Virus record (IMG/VR): IMGVR_UViG_3300025767_001696
Coordinates: 1 to 43,057 of that record
DNA from: a virus
Direction: 5' to 3' (one strand)
Length of the DNA stretch: 43,057 bases
A model generated the notes under the pieces. The model was not told where the DNA came from and did no database searches. It saw only the letters and a program-made list of their open reading frames with translations. Position numbers and translations under genes: made by a program. Shown one piece after another: positions 1 to 7,157 of this stretch. The first letter of the stretch is position 1. Each line of letters opens with the position of its first letter.

Positions 1-1230
1 TGATGTTACTCTTTTTTTCTTAACATCTCTTTCTGATACACCTGGCACATCTTCTAAGTTTTCTTCCCACGCAATTCCTGCCTCATCGCCAATCATACCT
101 TCGTACGGACAAGGTGTACCTGCCATCTTCATAGCAGTCCATACACGCTCGTCTTGACACATTAGCGATACAGCAGCTACACGCATACCCATATCGTATA
201 TTGTCTTAGCAAGTTTGATACGCTCACAGTTTGTGTCAGTAATACTCTTACCACCAGAGAAGCCAAAGATTTGTGTTTGTACAGCACCGCTGATACCTGT
301 AGTACACAAGTCTTGCGAAAACGAACTGCCAATAGAAGGAGCAATAGCGGACGGAGGAGGAGACTCAATCTTTTGATTTATTGTCTGCTCTGATTGTGTC
401 TGGTTAATGTTCTGATTTACATTCTCGTTTTTATTTGTATTATCAGTTGTTACCGTACTTGTGCTGTTAGATACACTTTCCGAGGTCGATGTTGACTCGT
501 TAATATTTTTATTTGTGTTGTCAGAAGTTGATTCTGATGTATTAGTGTTTACATTGTTATTATTACTAGTGCTTACATTGGTGTTGCTGTTTACATTGTT
601 ACTGGTCGATGTATTTGTATTTGTATTGTTGCTAGTAGAAGTATTGTTGTTGGTATTTGTATTTGTCGCTGTACTAACACTGGTGTTGTTATTTGTATTA
701 GTCGAAGTACTAGTGTTGACATTTGTATTAATATTAGTATTTTTGTTAGTCGAGGTACTGGTGTTAACATTGGTGTTGCTGTTTGTGTTCACGTTAGTCG
801 CAGTACTGGTATTAACATTATTATTGTTGTTAGTATTTGTGTTTGTAGTACCGCCGCTCATCACATTGTTGTTGGTATTCACATTCGTGTTTGTGGCTGT
901 AGATGTACTAGTATTTGTATTGCTATTAGTATTTGTGTTAGCCGAAGTATTGGTATTGACATTAGTATTGTTGTTAGTATTCGTGCTTACATTGGTGTTG
1001 CTGCTTGTGTTAGTGCTCGTATTGGTATTAACATTATTATTACTGTTATTATTAGTATTAGTGGTTGTAGCAGTTGATGTAGATGTAGACGTTGAGCTGA
1101 TATTAGTATCCGCAGCAGACCCTTCACAGTACTGAGTCCCCAAGGTACAGGTACCCGATGCTTGTGCATGTAATGTGTTTGAAAATATAGGAGTCATCAG
1201 GAGCATAATAAGAAACGATAAGCGCTTCAT
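1..1230 (-). CDS. Exported protein with long Asn/Thr/Ser tract (3' end outside window)
   Basis: The open frame starts at ATG 1230 and runs off the left edge (410 codons seen). AGAGG lies 8 nt before the start. The first ~23 residues (MKRLSFLIMLLMTPIFSNTL, then HAQA) form a signal peptide. Residues ~43-265 are a low-complexity tract made almost only of Asn, Thr and Ser with scattered Val. After a Gln/Asn-rich linker and a Pro-rich hinge, a folded domain follows with conserved-looking Cys residues (DLCTT, TNCERIKLAK, SLMCQDERVW, GTPCPYEG). The folded part resembles a domain I associate with marine T4-like phages, but I cannot name a family. Export suggests a surface or envelope role; the tract may be a flexible spacer. 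The plus-strand ORF over this region is its antisense shadow. Confidence 0.8.
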   Translation of the reverse strand, partial: MKRLSFLIMLLMTPIFSNTLHAQASGTCTLGTQYCEGSAADTNISSTSTSTSTATTTNTNNNSNNNVNTNTSTNTSSNTNVSTNTNNNTNVNTNTSANTNTNSNTNTSTSTATNTNVNTNNNVMSGGTTNTNTNNNNNVNTSTATNVNTNSNTNVNTSTSTNKNTNINTNVNTSTSTNTNNNTSVSTATNTNTNNNTSTSNNTNTNTSTSNNVNSNTNVSTSNNNNVNTNTSESTSDNTNKNINESTSTSESVSNSTSTVTTDNTNKNENVNQNINQTQSEQTINQKIESPPPSAIAPSIGSSFSQDLCTTGISGAVQTQIFGFSGGKSITDTNCERIKLAKTIYDMGMRVAAVSLMCQDERVWTAMKMAGTPCPYEGMIGDEAGIAWEENLEDVPGVSERDVKKKRVTS

Positions 1231-1257
1231 GGCTTAGCCTCTTAAGGGGAATGATCT

Positions 1258-1625
1258 GATGTTATTTATCTCGGACGAGCATTAGATGTGTGGAGGACTT
1301 GGGTAACAAGGCTCCTCCGAACCCCGATGAAGTTTACGCCGCTAGGCGCACGTCTCCATAGTAATCGTCATTAGCTGCGATTATAGTTTTGCTTCTAGTT
1401 TAACGACCTTCTGCGTTAGTCGATTCTCCACATGCCTTCAGTTGCCTGTCGAATCCATATCAGCCCCATTAAAAAGAACACTCCCTAACTAACCCTTGCA
1501 AAGGTTATGTCAGAGGAGGCTACCATAGCCTAGGATAGTACGGCTTATCGAAGGAGTGCTCTTATTGGTGGAGCCGAGGGGATTTGAACCCCTGTCCAGA
1601 CTTCCTATTACATGCTTCATCGAAT
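1258..1625 (-). ncRNA. ssrA: Circularly permuted (two-piece) tmRNA
   Basis: Trans-translation RNA with its halves in permuted order. The acceptor piece comes first (about 1625 to 1566): AAGCATGTA, a T arm with loop TTCAAAT between AGGGG and CCCCT, then CGGCTCCACCA ending at 1566. A 98-nt intervening segment (1468-1565) follows. The coding piece starts at 1467 with GGGGCTGATATGGATTCGAC. GGGGCUG (1467-1461) pairs with CGGCUCC (1576-1570) as a 7-bp acceptor stem containing the G3-U70 pair read by alanyl-tRNA synthetase. The tag frame begins at GCA 1378 and encodes AANDDYYGDVRLAA, with stop TAA at 1336-1334. A hairpin (GGAGGA..TCCTCC) follows the tag. Near-complementary acactcc (1479-1485) and ggagtgct flank the intervening loop. 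Permuted tmRNA is known from alphaproteobacteria, cyanobacteria and some betaproteobacteria. The 5' limit of the acceptor piece and 3' limit of the coding piece are estimates. Confidence 0.92.
1263..1270 (-). promoter_or_regulatory. Possible T4-type late promoter element
   Basis: On the minus strand GATAAATA differs from the T4 late promoter consensus TATAAATA only at its first base. It lies 33 nt before the start of the exported Asn/Thr-rich protein, a sensible distance for a late leader. It also lies close to the presumed 3' end of the tmRNA coding piece, so it could simply be part of that RNA. Weak call. Confidence 0.3.
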
Positions 1626-1659
1626 TCTTTTACAACAATATTACAAATTTGTAATACAT

Positions 1660-2376
1660 TCAACTATACATCTTTTGATACACAGCAATATTATAAAAGC
1701 TACTGTTATCTAGATATCTTTTTTCATCCTGCTCTAATACACTTCTGTATATATCATTAATATTGACAAATCTATGTTTAGATATAGCGCATGAAGTAGC
1801 TACATTCTTGGTAATATCAGATACACTTACACAAGTAAAATAATCTTCATAATAAGATAACGGTGGTAATCCCGGTGCAGCCTGTATTAATAGTCCGCCA
1901 GGCTTAAGTACTCTGTAGCATTCTGAAACATACTGCTCAAACGGATCATAATATAAGCACGCCTCTACCGTTGTAAGTATATCAACACTTTCATCAGAGA
2001 AAGGTAAATTTGTAGCGCTTGACAAATAAAAATCTATATCGTCATATACATCATTGCAAAATTCAATATGTATTGGGGTAATGTCAACACCAGCAAGACT
2101 ATCAAAATTATAGTAGTCTTTGTAAAAAGACAGTCCCCCGCCTTTCCCACAACTGATATCTACAAGATTTCCTTTTGATGTGTGAGGTGTAACATTGGCG
2201 ACATCAAGCATTTTTCTGTATAGATTAACTTGATATCGCCAGTTGCTATATTTTGGTAATAGATTTATGTAATTGTCAACAGGGTAGCCATGGTCGTCTA
2301 AATCGACATAACCGTCATTCATAAAAATAAAATTATCGCCAACGAACGAACTTGTATATCTATCAACAACATTCAT
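1660..2376 (-). CDS. Class I SAM-dependent methyltransferase
   Basis: 238 residues. Motif I is LVDISCGKGGGLSFY (residues ~72-86), an acidic residue ends strand 2 (GVDITP), and VDILTTVEACLYYDPF with YRVLKPGGLLI matches the Methyltransf_11-type fold. It therefore binds SAM and probably methylates a small molecule or sugar; the substrate cannot be read. It sits between tRNA-Arg and the tmRNA. A T4-type late element (TATAAATA) lies 25 nt before its start, and a 12-bp direct repeat (cgaattctttta at 1621-1632 and 2391-2402) flanks it, as if it were inserted cargo. It is visibly richer in A+T than the 3-4 kb genes. Confidence 0.8.
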   Translation of the reverse strand: MNVVDRYTSSFVGDNFIFMNDGYVDLDDHGYPVDNYINLLPKYSNWRYQVNLYRKMLDVANVTPHTSKGNLVDISCGKGGGLSFYKDYYNFDSLAGVDITPIHIEFCNDVYDDIDFYLSSATNLPFSDESVDILTTVEACLYYDPFEQYVSECYRVLKPGGLLIQAAPGLPPLSYYEDYFTCVSVSDITKNVATSCAISKHRFVNINDIYRSVLEQDEKRYLDNSSFYNIAVYQKMYS

Positions 2377-2400
2377 AATATATATTTCAACGAATTCTTT

Positions 2401-2408
2401 TATTTATA
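2401..2408 (-). promoter_or_regulatory. T4-type late promoter TATAAATA
   Basis: The minus strand reads exactly TATAAATA, the T4 late promoter core bound by the phage sigma factor gp55 family. It sits 25 nt before the methyltransferase ATG, just after the 3' end of tRNA-Arg. It would drive the methyltransferase and, by read-through, the tmRNA. Confidence 0.5.
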
Positions 2409-2409
2409 T

Positions 2410-2486
2410 TGGTACACCCTGATGGGCTCGAACCATCAACCTACGCCTTAGAAGGGCGTTGCTCTATCCAATTGAGCTAAGGGTGC
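2410..2486 (-). tRNA. tRNA-Arg (anticodon UCU)
   Basis: 77 nt including an encoded CCA. Acceptor GCACCCT pairs with AGGGTGT (a G-U at the first pair), the D arm is GCTCAATTGGATAGAGC, the anticodon stem is ACGCC/GGCGT around loop CTTCTAA, and the T arm is GATGG-TTCGAGC-CCATC. Anticodon UCU reads AGA and AGG, which are rare in many GC-richer hosts, so the tRNA may support translation of phage genes. Confidence 0.95.
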
Positions 2487-2497
2487 ATTGAACTCTG

Positions 2498-2734
2498 TTA
2501 ATCTTTGAGCATGATATTAGTAAACGCAGTCTCGAACTCATCATTCAGCGCTGACTCATCATGGAAATTTTGCTTGTGATAAGCCCGAGCCATCTTTCGA
2601 AGAACTCGTTTATCCATTCCTTCATCCTCATTGATCTTGTTTATAATCTCTTTGACAAGATCGCGCTCTGCATCCGTGCGTACCATTGAGTTAGATATCT
2701 CTTCAATAGCGTTTCTAATCTTAACTGCATCCAT
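2498..2734 (-). CDS. dsbA: DsbA-like double-strand DNA-binding protein (T4 late-transcription type)
   Basis: 78 residues, close to the 89 of T4 DsbA. The C-terminal half (KINEDEGMDKRVLRKMARAY, then HKQNF and FETAFTNI) follows the pattern I recall for T4 DsbA: an acidic helix, GxDxxxxxRxLxxYHK, then an acidic tail with F/Y-DTxF. In T4 this protein binds dsDNA near late promoters and is encoded close to rnh. Here it is the last protein gene before the tRNA. It lies 4 nt after the HAD gene and is probably co-transcribed with it. Assignment rests on remembered motif similarity only. Confidence 0.5.
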   Translation of the reverse strand: MDAVKIRNAIEEISNSMVRTDAERDLVKEIINKINEDEGMDKRVLRKMARAYHKQNFHDESALNDEFETAFTNIMLKD

Positions 2735-2738
2735 TAGT

Positions 2739-3311
2739 TTAACCTCTCACCATCTCATAAATTTCTCGCCAGCTCTTTACTAGCGGAATATTACTATTAT
2801 AGTCCATATTGTGTCCGTGTTCAACTATAATTGAGTTTAAACCGAGCTTAGCTCCTACTTCAGCGTTCTGATACTTGTCTTCAATCCATAAGAGACCTGA
2901 GTCTTTATATTGCTCTAAAGCTTCGTCTTTGTCCGCCCCAGTGTCGAGGCACACAACATCATCTATTGCAGTACCAAAGAGCTTAGCGAGATTCTTCTTA
3001 CGTAAATCAACCGCATGAGGCTGCGTACTTAGCGAGGTTATAACCTTAAATATATACCCACATTCTTCATGAAGCTTTTTCACATAGTGCATTGCATCGC
3101 GAAGCGGTGGCAAGTAACCTATTGAGGCCGACTCATTAAAAAATTTAACAAGCGAGTTAGCCTTATCCTTTGGTATATTATACCTTTTATTAATGTTGTA
3201 GGAGAGAGGCTCTATCAGTGTATGACCTTTCTCTGTCATCCAGATGTTGAAGGCGTACTCCCAATCGAGCAGCACACCATCGCAATCTGTTAATATTAAT
3301 TTATTATACAT
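2739..3311 (-). CDS. HAD-superfamily hydrolase
   Basis: 190 residues. Motif I LTDCDGVLLDW (residues 7-17) supplies the nucleophile Asp and the acid/base Asp. VITSLST is a motif II candidate (Ser/Thr after a beta strand), and the C-terminal LLWIEDKYQNAEVGAKLG carries the acidic motif IV. These phosphatases act on small phosphorylated compounds such as nucleotides; the exact substrate is unknown. AAGGAAAC precedes the start, which overlaps the upstream gene by 8 nt. Related HAD proteins are common in marine T4-like phages. Confidence 0.75.
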   Translation of the reverse strand: MYNKLILTDCDGVLLDWEYAFNIWMTEKGHTLIEPLSYNINKRYNIPKDKANSLVKFFNESASIGYLPPLRDAMHYVKKLHEECGYIFKVITSLSTQPHAVDLRKKNLAKLFGTAIDDVVCLDTGADKDEALEQYKDSGLLWIEDKYQNAEVGAKLGLNSIIVEHGHNMDYNSNIPLVKSWREIYEMVRG

Positions 3312-3654
3312 TTGTTTCCTTTTTTCTATCTATTATTTTACTTAGTTTATAATCGTACCAGGAGTCCCTAAAATGACCTGTACCCTCTAACGGGATAGGT
3401 ATATCATACTCCTCATTGTAGCAATTCTCATCTGCGGGAATTGTTACGAAGCCTGTAAAGTTAGGATTCTTCTCCGCGTACTTGTCAGCACGGTAGCATC
3501 CGGTCTCGTAGTAGAGCTTCTTATTGACCTTCTTAGCACTATCATCAAACATACGTTCAATCCAAGGCTTGTATGCAAACACAGCGATGTTAGCTTTGGT
3601 GCCGCAGGGTAAGACTCTCGTCTTACCCGTCACCTTGTAGACGTAGTCACCCAT
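3304..3654 (-). CDS. Conserved phage-type hypothetical protein
   Basis: 116 residues with no recognised family. The protein is rich in Tyr, Lys and Asp, has no signal peptide or membrane segment, and ends in a basic tail (KIIDRKKETNV). It overlaps the DUF932 gene stop by one base (TAATG) and the HAD gene start by 8 nt, so it is translated within one operon. No function is proposed. Confidence 0.65.
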   Translation of the reverse strand: MGDYVYKVTGKTRVLPCGTKANIAVFAYKPWIERMFDDSAKKVNKKLYYETGCYRADKYAEKNPNFTGFVTIPADENCYNEEYDIPIPLEGTGHFRDSWYDYKLSKIIDRKKETNV

Positions 3655-4601
3655 TATGCAGCCTCCGCCATTTCAACTGCAAGCTGCAGTGCGTTGTTCT
3701 TACGATCCTTATTGACGCCAAACCAGGCAGATCGAAGTCTTGAATCTGCGTCACGACCCAGCTCGTGATCAGTTAAGTAGGTAACAGCGTTAAGAGCTTG
3801 CCACCAAGTACCCTTTCCGAACTCAGCACCAGGTTGATGCTCTACTACTTCAAGAGCTCGCTCTGCAGCTCGAGACAGCTTGATCTTCTCACCTGACTCG
3901 TTCTTAGCTGAGTAGCCAGGGAACACGCTAGCAAAGTAGTCTTCAAGACTAACGACATTGAACTTCTTCTTAGAAAGAAACTCAGCCGCTTCCTTATAAG
4001 TCTCGAACTTCTCTTTAGCGATACCGATCGCATCCTTCATTGCATCTACATCAAACGCCTGACGGTGATTCTGAGTAGACTTAACATCTGAGTGCGTTCC
4101 TAATGAGAACGATAACGTATTATTACACACCACTCGAATAGGAGTCGAACGAACATGAATACCGCTACCGAACTTATGAGGGTTAACTAGCAGCAGATAC
4201 TGCTCTGTAACGTCATCGTTGAAGAGGGCGAACTGCTCTTTCATCTTAGCAAGTCCCCATACAATCTGACCATTCTTAAGAGAGCCAGCTGTATTCATTT
4301 CCAGTTCACCGGCCTCTACAAACTCTTCGAAGATAGCGAACGCGTCTTCGTTCTGACAAGGCTCCCAGGTATCTGAAACAGTATCAAGAAACTTGTTATC
4401 AGTTTCACGCAAGAGCGCAAATTTACCTGAGTTAATAACTTGACCGTTCACATCGTAGAACATCGGAGACTTAGTAACACCCCAATCGATCTCAGCTGCT
4501 TTCATCATATCCTTAACGCTTAGAGTCTCTTCTACTCGTACACCTAAACCGTGCCAGGGAGTCTCACCTGCGTAAGCCATCGTTTCAACCATATGTGACA
4601 T
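3654..4601 (-). CDS. DUF932 / phage-plasmid-like protein (TIGR03299 type)
   Basis: 315 residues. The N-terminus SHMVETMAYAGETPWHGLG is typical of the DUF932 family found on phages and plasmids. Further family-like parts are the central IRVVCNNTLSFSL and the C-terminal WQALNAVTYLTDHELGR. The role of the family is not established, though it often sits near recombination or replication genes. The start follows AAGGAAATATATTATGTC, a leader identical over 18 nt to that of the winged-helix gene at 11362. This suggests both are expressed strongly early. First large gene downstream of the promoter at 4982-5010. Confidence 0.85.
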   Translation of the reverse strand: MSHMVETMAYAGETPWHGLGVRVEETLSVKDMMKAAEIDWGVTKSPMFYDVNGQVINSGKFALLRETDNKFLDTVSDTWEPCQNEDAFAIFEEFVEAGELEMNTAGSLKNGQIVWGLAKMKEQFALFNDDVTEQYLLLVNPHKFGSGIHVRSTPIRVVCNNTLSFSLGTHSDVKSTQNHRQAFDVDAMKDAIGIAKEKFETYKEAAEFLSKKKFNVVSLEDYFASVFPGYSAKNESGEKIKLSRAAERALEVVEHQPGAEFGKGTWWQALNAVTYLTDHELGRDADSRLRSAWFGVNKDRKNNALQLAVEMAEAA

Positions 4602-4632
4602 AATATATTTCCTTTTTTAAATTGTAAGTTAA

Positions 4633-4950
4633 TTATAATTGCATCCAACGTCTAGCGGTCTCCTCATCAGGAGCGTACTGCATGAATGTTTGGAGGGTCT
4701 GCTCCTCCTGATCTGCATCCCTGCGAAGCTGGTTAGACCAGAAATCACACTCCGCCTCAAGTTCAGCGAAAGATAACTGAGTTGGATCAAAGCGATCACG
4801 GACGCCCATAACATCCTTGGACACATCCGAGATATAACCGTACAGTTCATCCGAATAAGACTGCATCGCTACTTCTGCAGTAGCGTAACGACCGGCATCG
4901 ATGCCGTCAGCAATGATTGTGTAGTCGAGGATGTCTGTAGTTGTATTCAT
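4633..4950 (-). CDS. Small hypothetical early protein
   Basis: 105 residues, acidic and mostly helical in appearance (AELEAECDFWSNQLRRDADQ). AGGTGAT precedes ATG 4950. It is the first gene after the sigma70-type promoter at 4982-5010 and is probably co-transcribed with DUF932. No family recognised. Confidence 0.65.
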   Translation of the reverse strand: MNTTTDILDYTIIADGIDAGRYATAEVAMQSYSDELYGYISDVSKDVMGVRDRFDPTQLSFAELEAECDFWSNQLRRDADQEEQTLQTFMQYAPDEETARRWMQL

Positions 4951-4981
4951 GTCTTATCACCTTTTCCTATATTATGTACAT

Positions 4982-5010
4982 ATTATAGTCCCTCCGAGTC
5001 AGAAGATCAA
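4982..5010 (-). promoter_or_regulatory. Sigma70-type early promoter
   Basis: Minus strand TTGATC - 17 bp - TATAAT. The spacer starts TTCTGACTCGG, which recurs in other promoters of the window. A second copy of the -10-like sequence (CATAATAT) follows 3 nt after TATAATAT. It drives 4633-4950 and the genes beyond. A copy of the dispersed 23-bp motif lies 9 nt upstream of the -35 box. Confidence 0.75.
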
Positions 5011-5018
5011 CTCTTTAA

Positions 5019-5112
5019 GTCCTTGCAATTCAATAGGTTACAATTATTTTGCACAAAAAAATAACCCATTGAAATCATTGAAGAAAAAAGTCCAATGAAA
5101 TCAATAGGTTAT
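5019..5112. repeat. Three copies of the dispersed 23-bp motif (locus 1)
   Basis: Copies at 5019-5041 (direct), 5061-5081 (inverted) and 5090-5112 (direct) of a motif with plus-strand consensus TCCAATGAAATCAATGAGTT. The layout direct/inverted/direct is the same as at 11198-11292. The motif core is pseudo-palindromic (CCAwTGAwwTCAwTGG). Confidence 0.8.
5053..5112 (-). terminator. Intrinsic terminator built from two inverted repeat-motif copies
   Basis: On the minus strand an arm ATAACCTATTGATTTCATTG and an arm CAATGATTTCAATGGGTTAT pair with one G-U and two U-U mismatches around a loop of about 10 nt. A run of seven T follows. It lies after the stop of 5131-5529 and before the promoter at 4982-5010, so it separates two transcription units. 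On the plus strand the hairpin is not followed by T. Confidence 0.65.
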
Positions 5113-5130
5113 AAAAAAGGCTGGTTTTCT

Positions 5131-5529
5131 CTAGTTGCGACGCATGTTAGATACGTCTTTCGCATGCTCTTCGCTGAAGATAGGTACCAGGTTACTCTTA
5201 TGCATTATACTAATACCGAGCAGCTTATCACCTGTATATCTATCGCGATCGCGCTTCTCTGCTACAAGTACTCCAGTAGAAGTAACACTAGGATAGTTAG
5301 GAGTCTCGCGACGATAAACACCAGTCTGAACTACCGGCTTCAGAACAATCTTCTTAGGCCGCATACCATACCTATCGCTTGCACGCTTCTGCTTTCGCGT
5401 CTCGATCTGATCAGGATGGATACCAAGACGTTTCAGCTCCTTATCCTTCTCTTTTAGAGCTCGAATCTGCTCATGCTCAAACTCACGTCTCTTAGCAGCC
5501 AACTTCTTTAGTTTAGACTTCGAAGCCAT
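5131..5529 (-). CDS. Conserved basic phage protein of unknown function
   Basis: 132 residues. A strongly basic N-terminal helix (residues 1-50, rich in Lys/Arg/Glu) precedes a conserved-looking C-terminal part with TPNYPSV, RYTGDKLLGISIMHKSNLVP and a final MRRN. I recognise the MHKSN(L/A)VPI block as recurrent in marine phages, without a known role. The charge suggests nucleic-acid binding. The gene stands alone between the promoter at 5557-5585 and the terminator hairpin at 5053-5112. Confidence 0.75.
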   Translation of the reverse strand: MASKSKLKKLAAKRREFEHEQIRALKEKDKELKRLGIHPDQIETRKQKRASDRYGMRPKKIVLKPVVQTGVYRRETPNYPSVTSTGVLVAEKRDRDRYTGDKLLGISIMHKSNLVPIFSEEHAKDVSNMRRN

Positions 5530-5556
5530 AATAATAATCTCACATCACAAAAACAT

Positions 5557-5585
5557 ATTATAATCTATCTAGATCATAAAATCAA
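5557..5585 (-). promoter_or_regulatory. Sigma70-type early promoter abutting the halogenase stop
   Basis: Minus strand TTGATT - 17 bp - TATAAT with spacer TTATGATCTAGATAGAT. The -35 box follows directly on the TAG stop of the halogenase (5588-5586). Drives 5131-5529. Confidence 0.7.
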
Positions 5586-7157
5586 CTACGAAGATGGATA
5601 CTTCCATTCTGCTGAATTAATGACTTCGCTATGAGTGAGATGTTTTTTAACAAATTCATCTATACTAATTTTAATATTATCAAGATGATAACTATTAAGA
5701 GGAGATACATCATGAGATACTTTAAGCATATTTAAACCTACACCAACCTGACAATATGATGGTTGGCCAAATATAAGAGGAAAACAGCTTACCTGGTGTG
5801 TGTCAGTTATACCATTGTTGAGCATGTGCACTTTAGCCATTGTTCTATCAAAGAGTATGTTTTTCTGTCTAAACTCTTTCCAAAATTTTGTATCATCTCT
5901 ATCGCTAATGTAATGAAACTGAATGAATTCTGCAGTATCCTGATTTGATTCTCTGCAATATTCGTTTACTCTATTGCATATCATTTGCTGCAGGTTTATA
6001 TCTTGTTCCGAGTTATCACTAGATATGAAAGACTGGAATAGACCGTTACGATAGGCGTACATCAGCTGATCAATACATAGATAGAGCGATGTTGCTTCTA
6101 AAGGCTCAACAAAGCTGCTTGATAGACCTGCAGCAAAAGAATTATTAATTGCGGTTTTATTAAAGTAGCCTGCTTTAAATTTAAATGTCTTCTCGCCTAT
6201 CATAGCGTCAGGATACATTTGTTTAATTCTTGCTCTTACAGTATCATTATCTACATAATCAGAATCGTATACGTACCCGCAACCATATCTATGCTGTAAA
6301 GGTATTTTCCATATCCATCCGTCATCCTGTGCAATAGATTCAGTCCACGGATTTACCTCTTCAAGATCTTGTACTGGTAAGAAGAACGGTTGAGCTTCTT
6401 TCATAGGAAGATTTTCACTCAAACTAATCCATTCTGAATTGTAAGTTTTGCCATTTATAAGGCGTGCAAAACCAGTACTATCTATTATATAATCAACTTC
6501 ATATTTTCCATTGCTTTCTAAATCTAGAGAAGAAATATATTTCTTATCATCTAGGTTTACTTCTAGTACCTTGTCGTTTATAACTTTAATACCGCGCTCA
6601 ACAGCTACTTTTTCTAAGTAGGCAGCAAGTTCCCCAGCGTCGAAATGAACGGCAAAACTTACCGAGTTTCGTGTTAAACTTTTAAATACATTAATATTAT
6701 GTTGATTAATTTCGTCTCGACTTAAACTAACAAAGCTATTATTTTCTACAAACGGACTCTTACAGCAGTTTGCTAACTGATACGGAATACTATAATCGTC
6801 ATAATTTTTACCCTCACGTACAACATTTTTAAAAAAATCACCATTGACAAGAAACGCGGCTGGTTCATGTATATGGAAGCCATGAAAGTAACTGCCCTTA
6901 TCTTTCGTCCAGTTAGTAAATTTGATACCGGTTTTTAATGTAGTGTTTGTGTTTTTAAATAATTGGAAGATTGATATGTTGAGCTCATTTTCTAGAAAAT
7001 CTACCATATGAGGAGTCGTGCCCTCACCGGCTCCTAGAATACCAATTTTATCGTCTTTGATTAATGTAACGTTATATTCTGGGTATTTACATTTAATAAA
7101 GAGTGCAGATATAAAGCCCGCTGTACCTCCGCCTATAACAACAAAATTATTTTTCAT
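5586..7157 (-). CDS. Flavin-dependent tryptophan halogenase family protein
   Basis: 523 residues, the usual length of the family (PrnA about 538). The N-terminal VVIGGGTAGFISALF (residues 6-20) is the FAD GxGxxG fold and LGAGEGTTP is the family signature. K75 in TLKTGIKF matches the catalytic Lys that forms the chloramine, and WIWKIPL matches the WxWxIP motif that keeps the enzyme from acting as a monooxygenase. SFVEPLEAT carries the Glu facing the substrate. The family uses FADH2, oxygen and chloride or bromide to halogenate tryptophan or other aromatics. A flavin reductase partner is not seen here. ATGA overlap with the preceding gene. The substrate in a phage is unknown; it may be a peptide, metabolite or signalling compound. 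Confidence 0.88.
   Translation of the reverse strand: MKNNFVVIGGGTAGFISALFIKCKYPEYNVTLIKDDKIGILGAGEGTTPHMVDFLENELNISIFQLFKNTNTTLKTGIKFTNWTKDKGSYFHGFHIHEPAAFLVNGDFFKNVVREGKNYDDYSIPYQLANCCKSPFVENNSFVSLSRDEINQHNINVFKSLTRNSVSFAVHFDAGELAAYLEKVAVERGIKVINDKVLEVNLDDKKYISSLDLESNGKYEVDYIIDSTGFARLINGKTYNSEWISLSENLPMKEAQPFFLPVQDLEEVNPWTESIAQDDGWIWKIPLQHRYGCGYVYDSDYVDNDTVRARIKQMYPDAMIGEKTFKFKAGYFNKTAINNSFAAGLSSSFVEPLEATSLYLCIDQLMYAYRNGLFQSFISSDNSEQDINLQQMICNRVNEYCRESNQDTAEFIQFHYISDRDDTKFWKEFRQKNILFDRTMAKVHMLNNGITDTHQVSCFPLIFGQPSYCQVGVGLNMLKVSHDVSPLNSYHLDNIKISIDEFVKKHLTHSEVINSAEWKYPSS

Noticed and set aside
461-1135. Plus-strand ORF of 224 codons rich in Val/Leu
   Set aside because: It is the antisense reading of the Asn/Thr repeat tract of the minus-strand exported protein (AAY/ACN codons read as LV/F); no ribosome site.
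1566-1605. Possible ordinary tRNA from its T arm and CCA end
   Set aside because: No anticodon arm or matching 5' half lies upstream; the matching acceptor strand lies downstream at 1467, which makes it the acceptor part of a permuted tmRNA.
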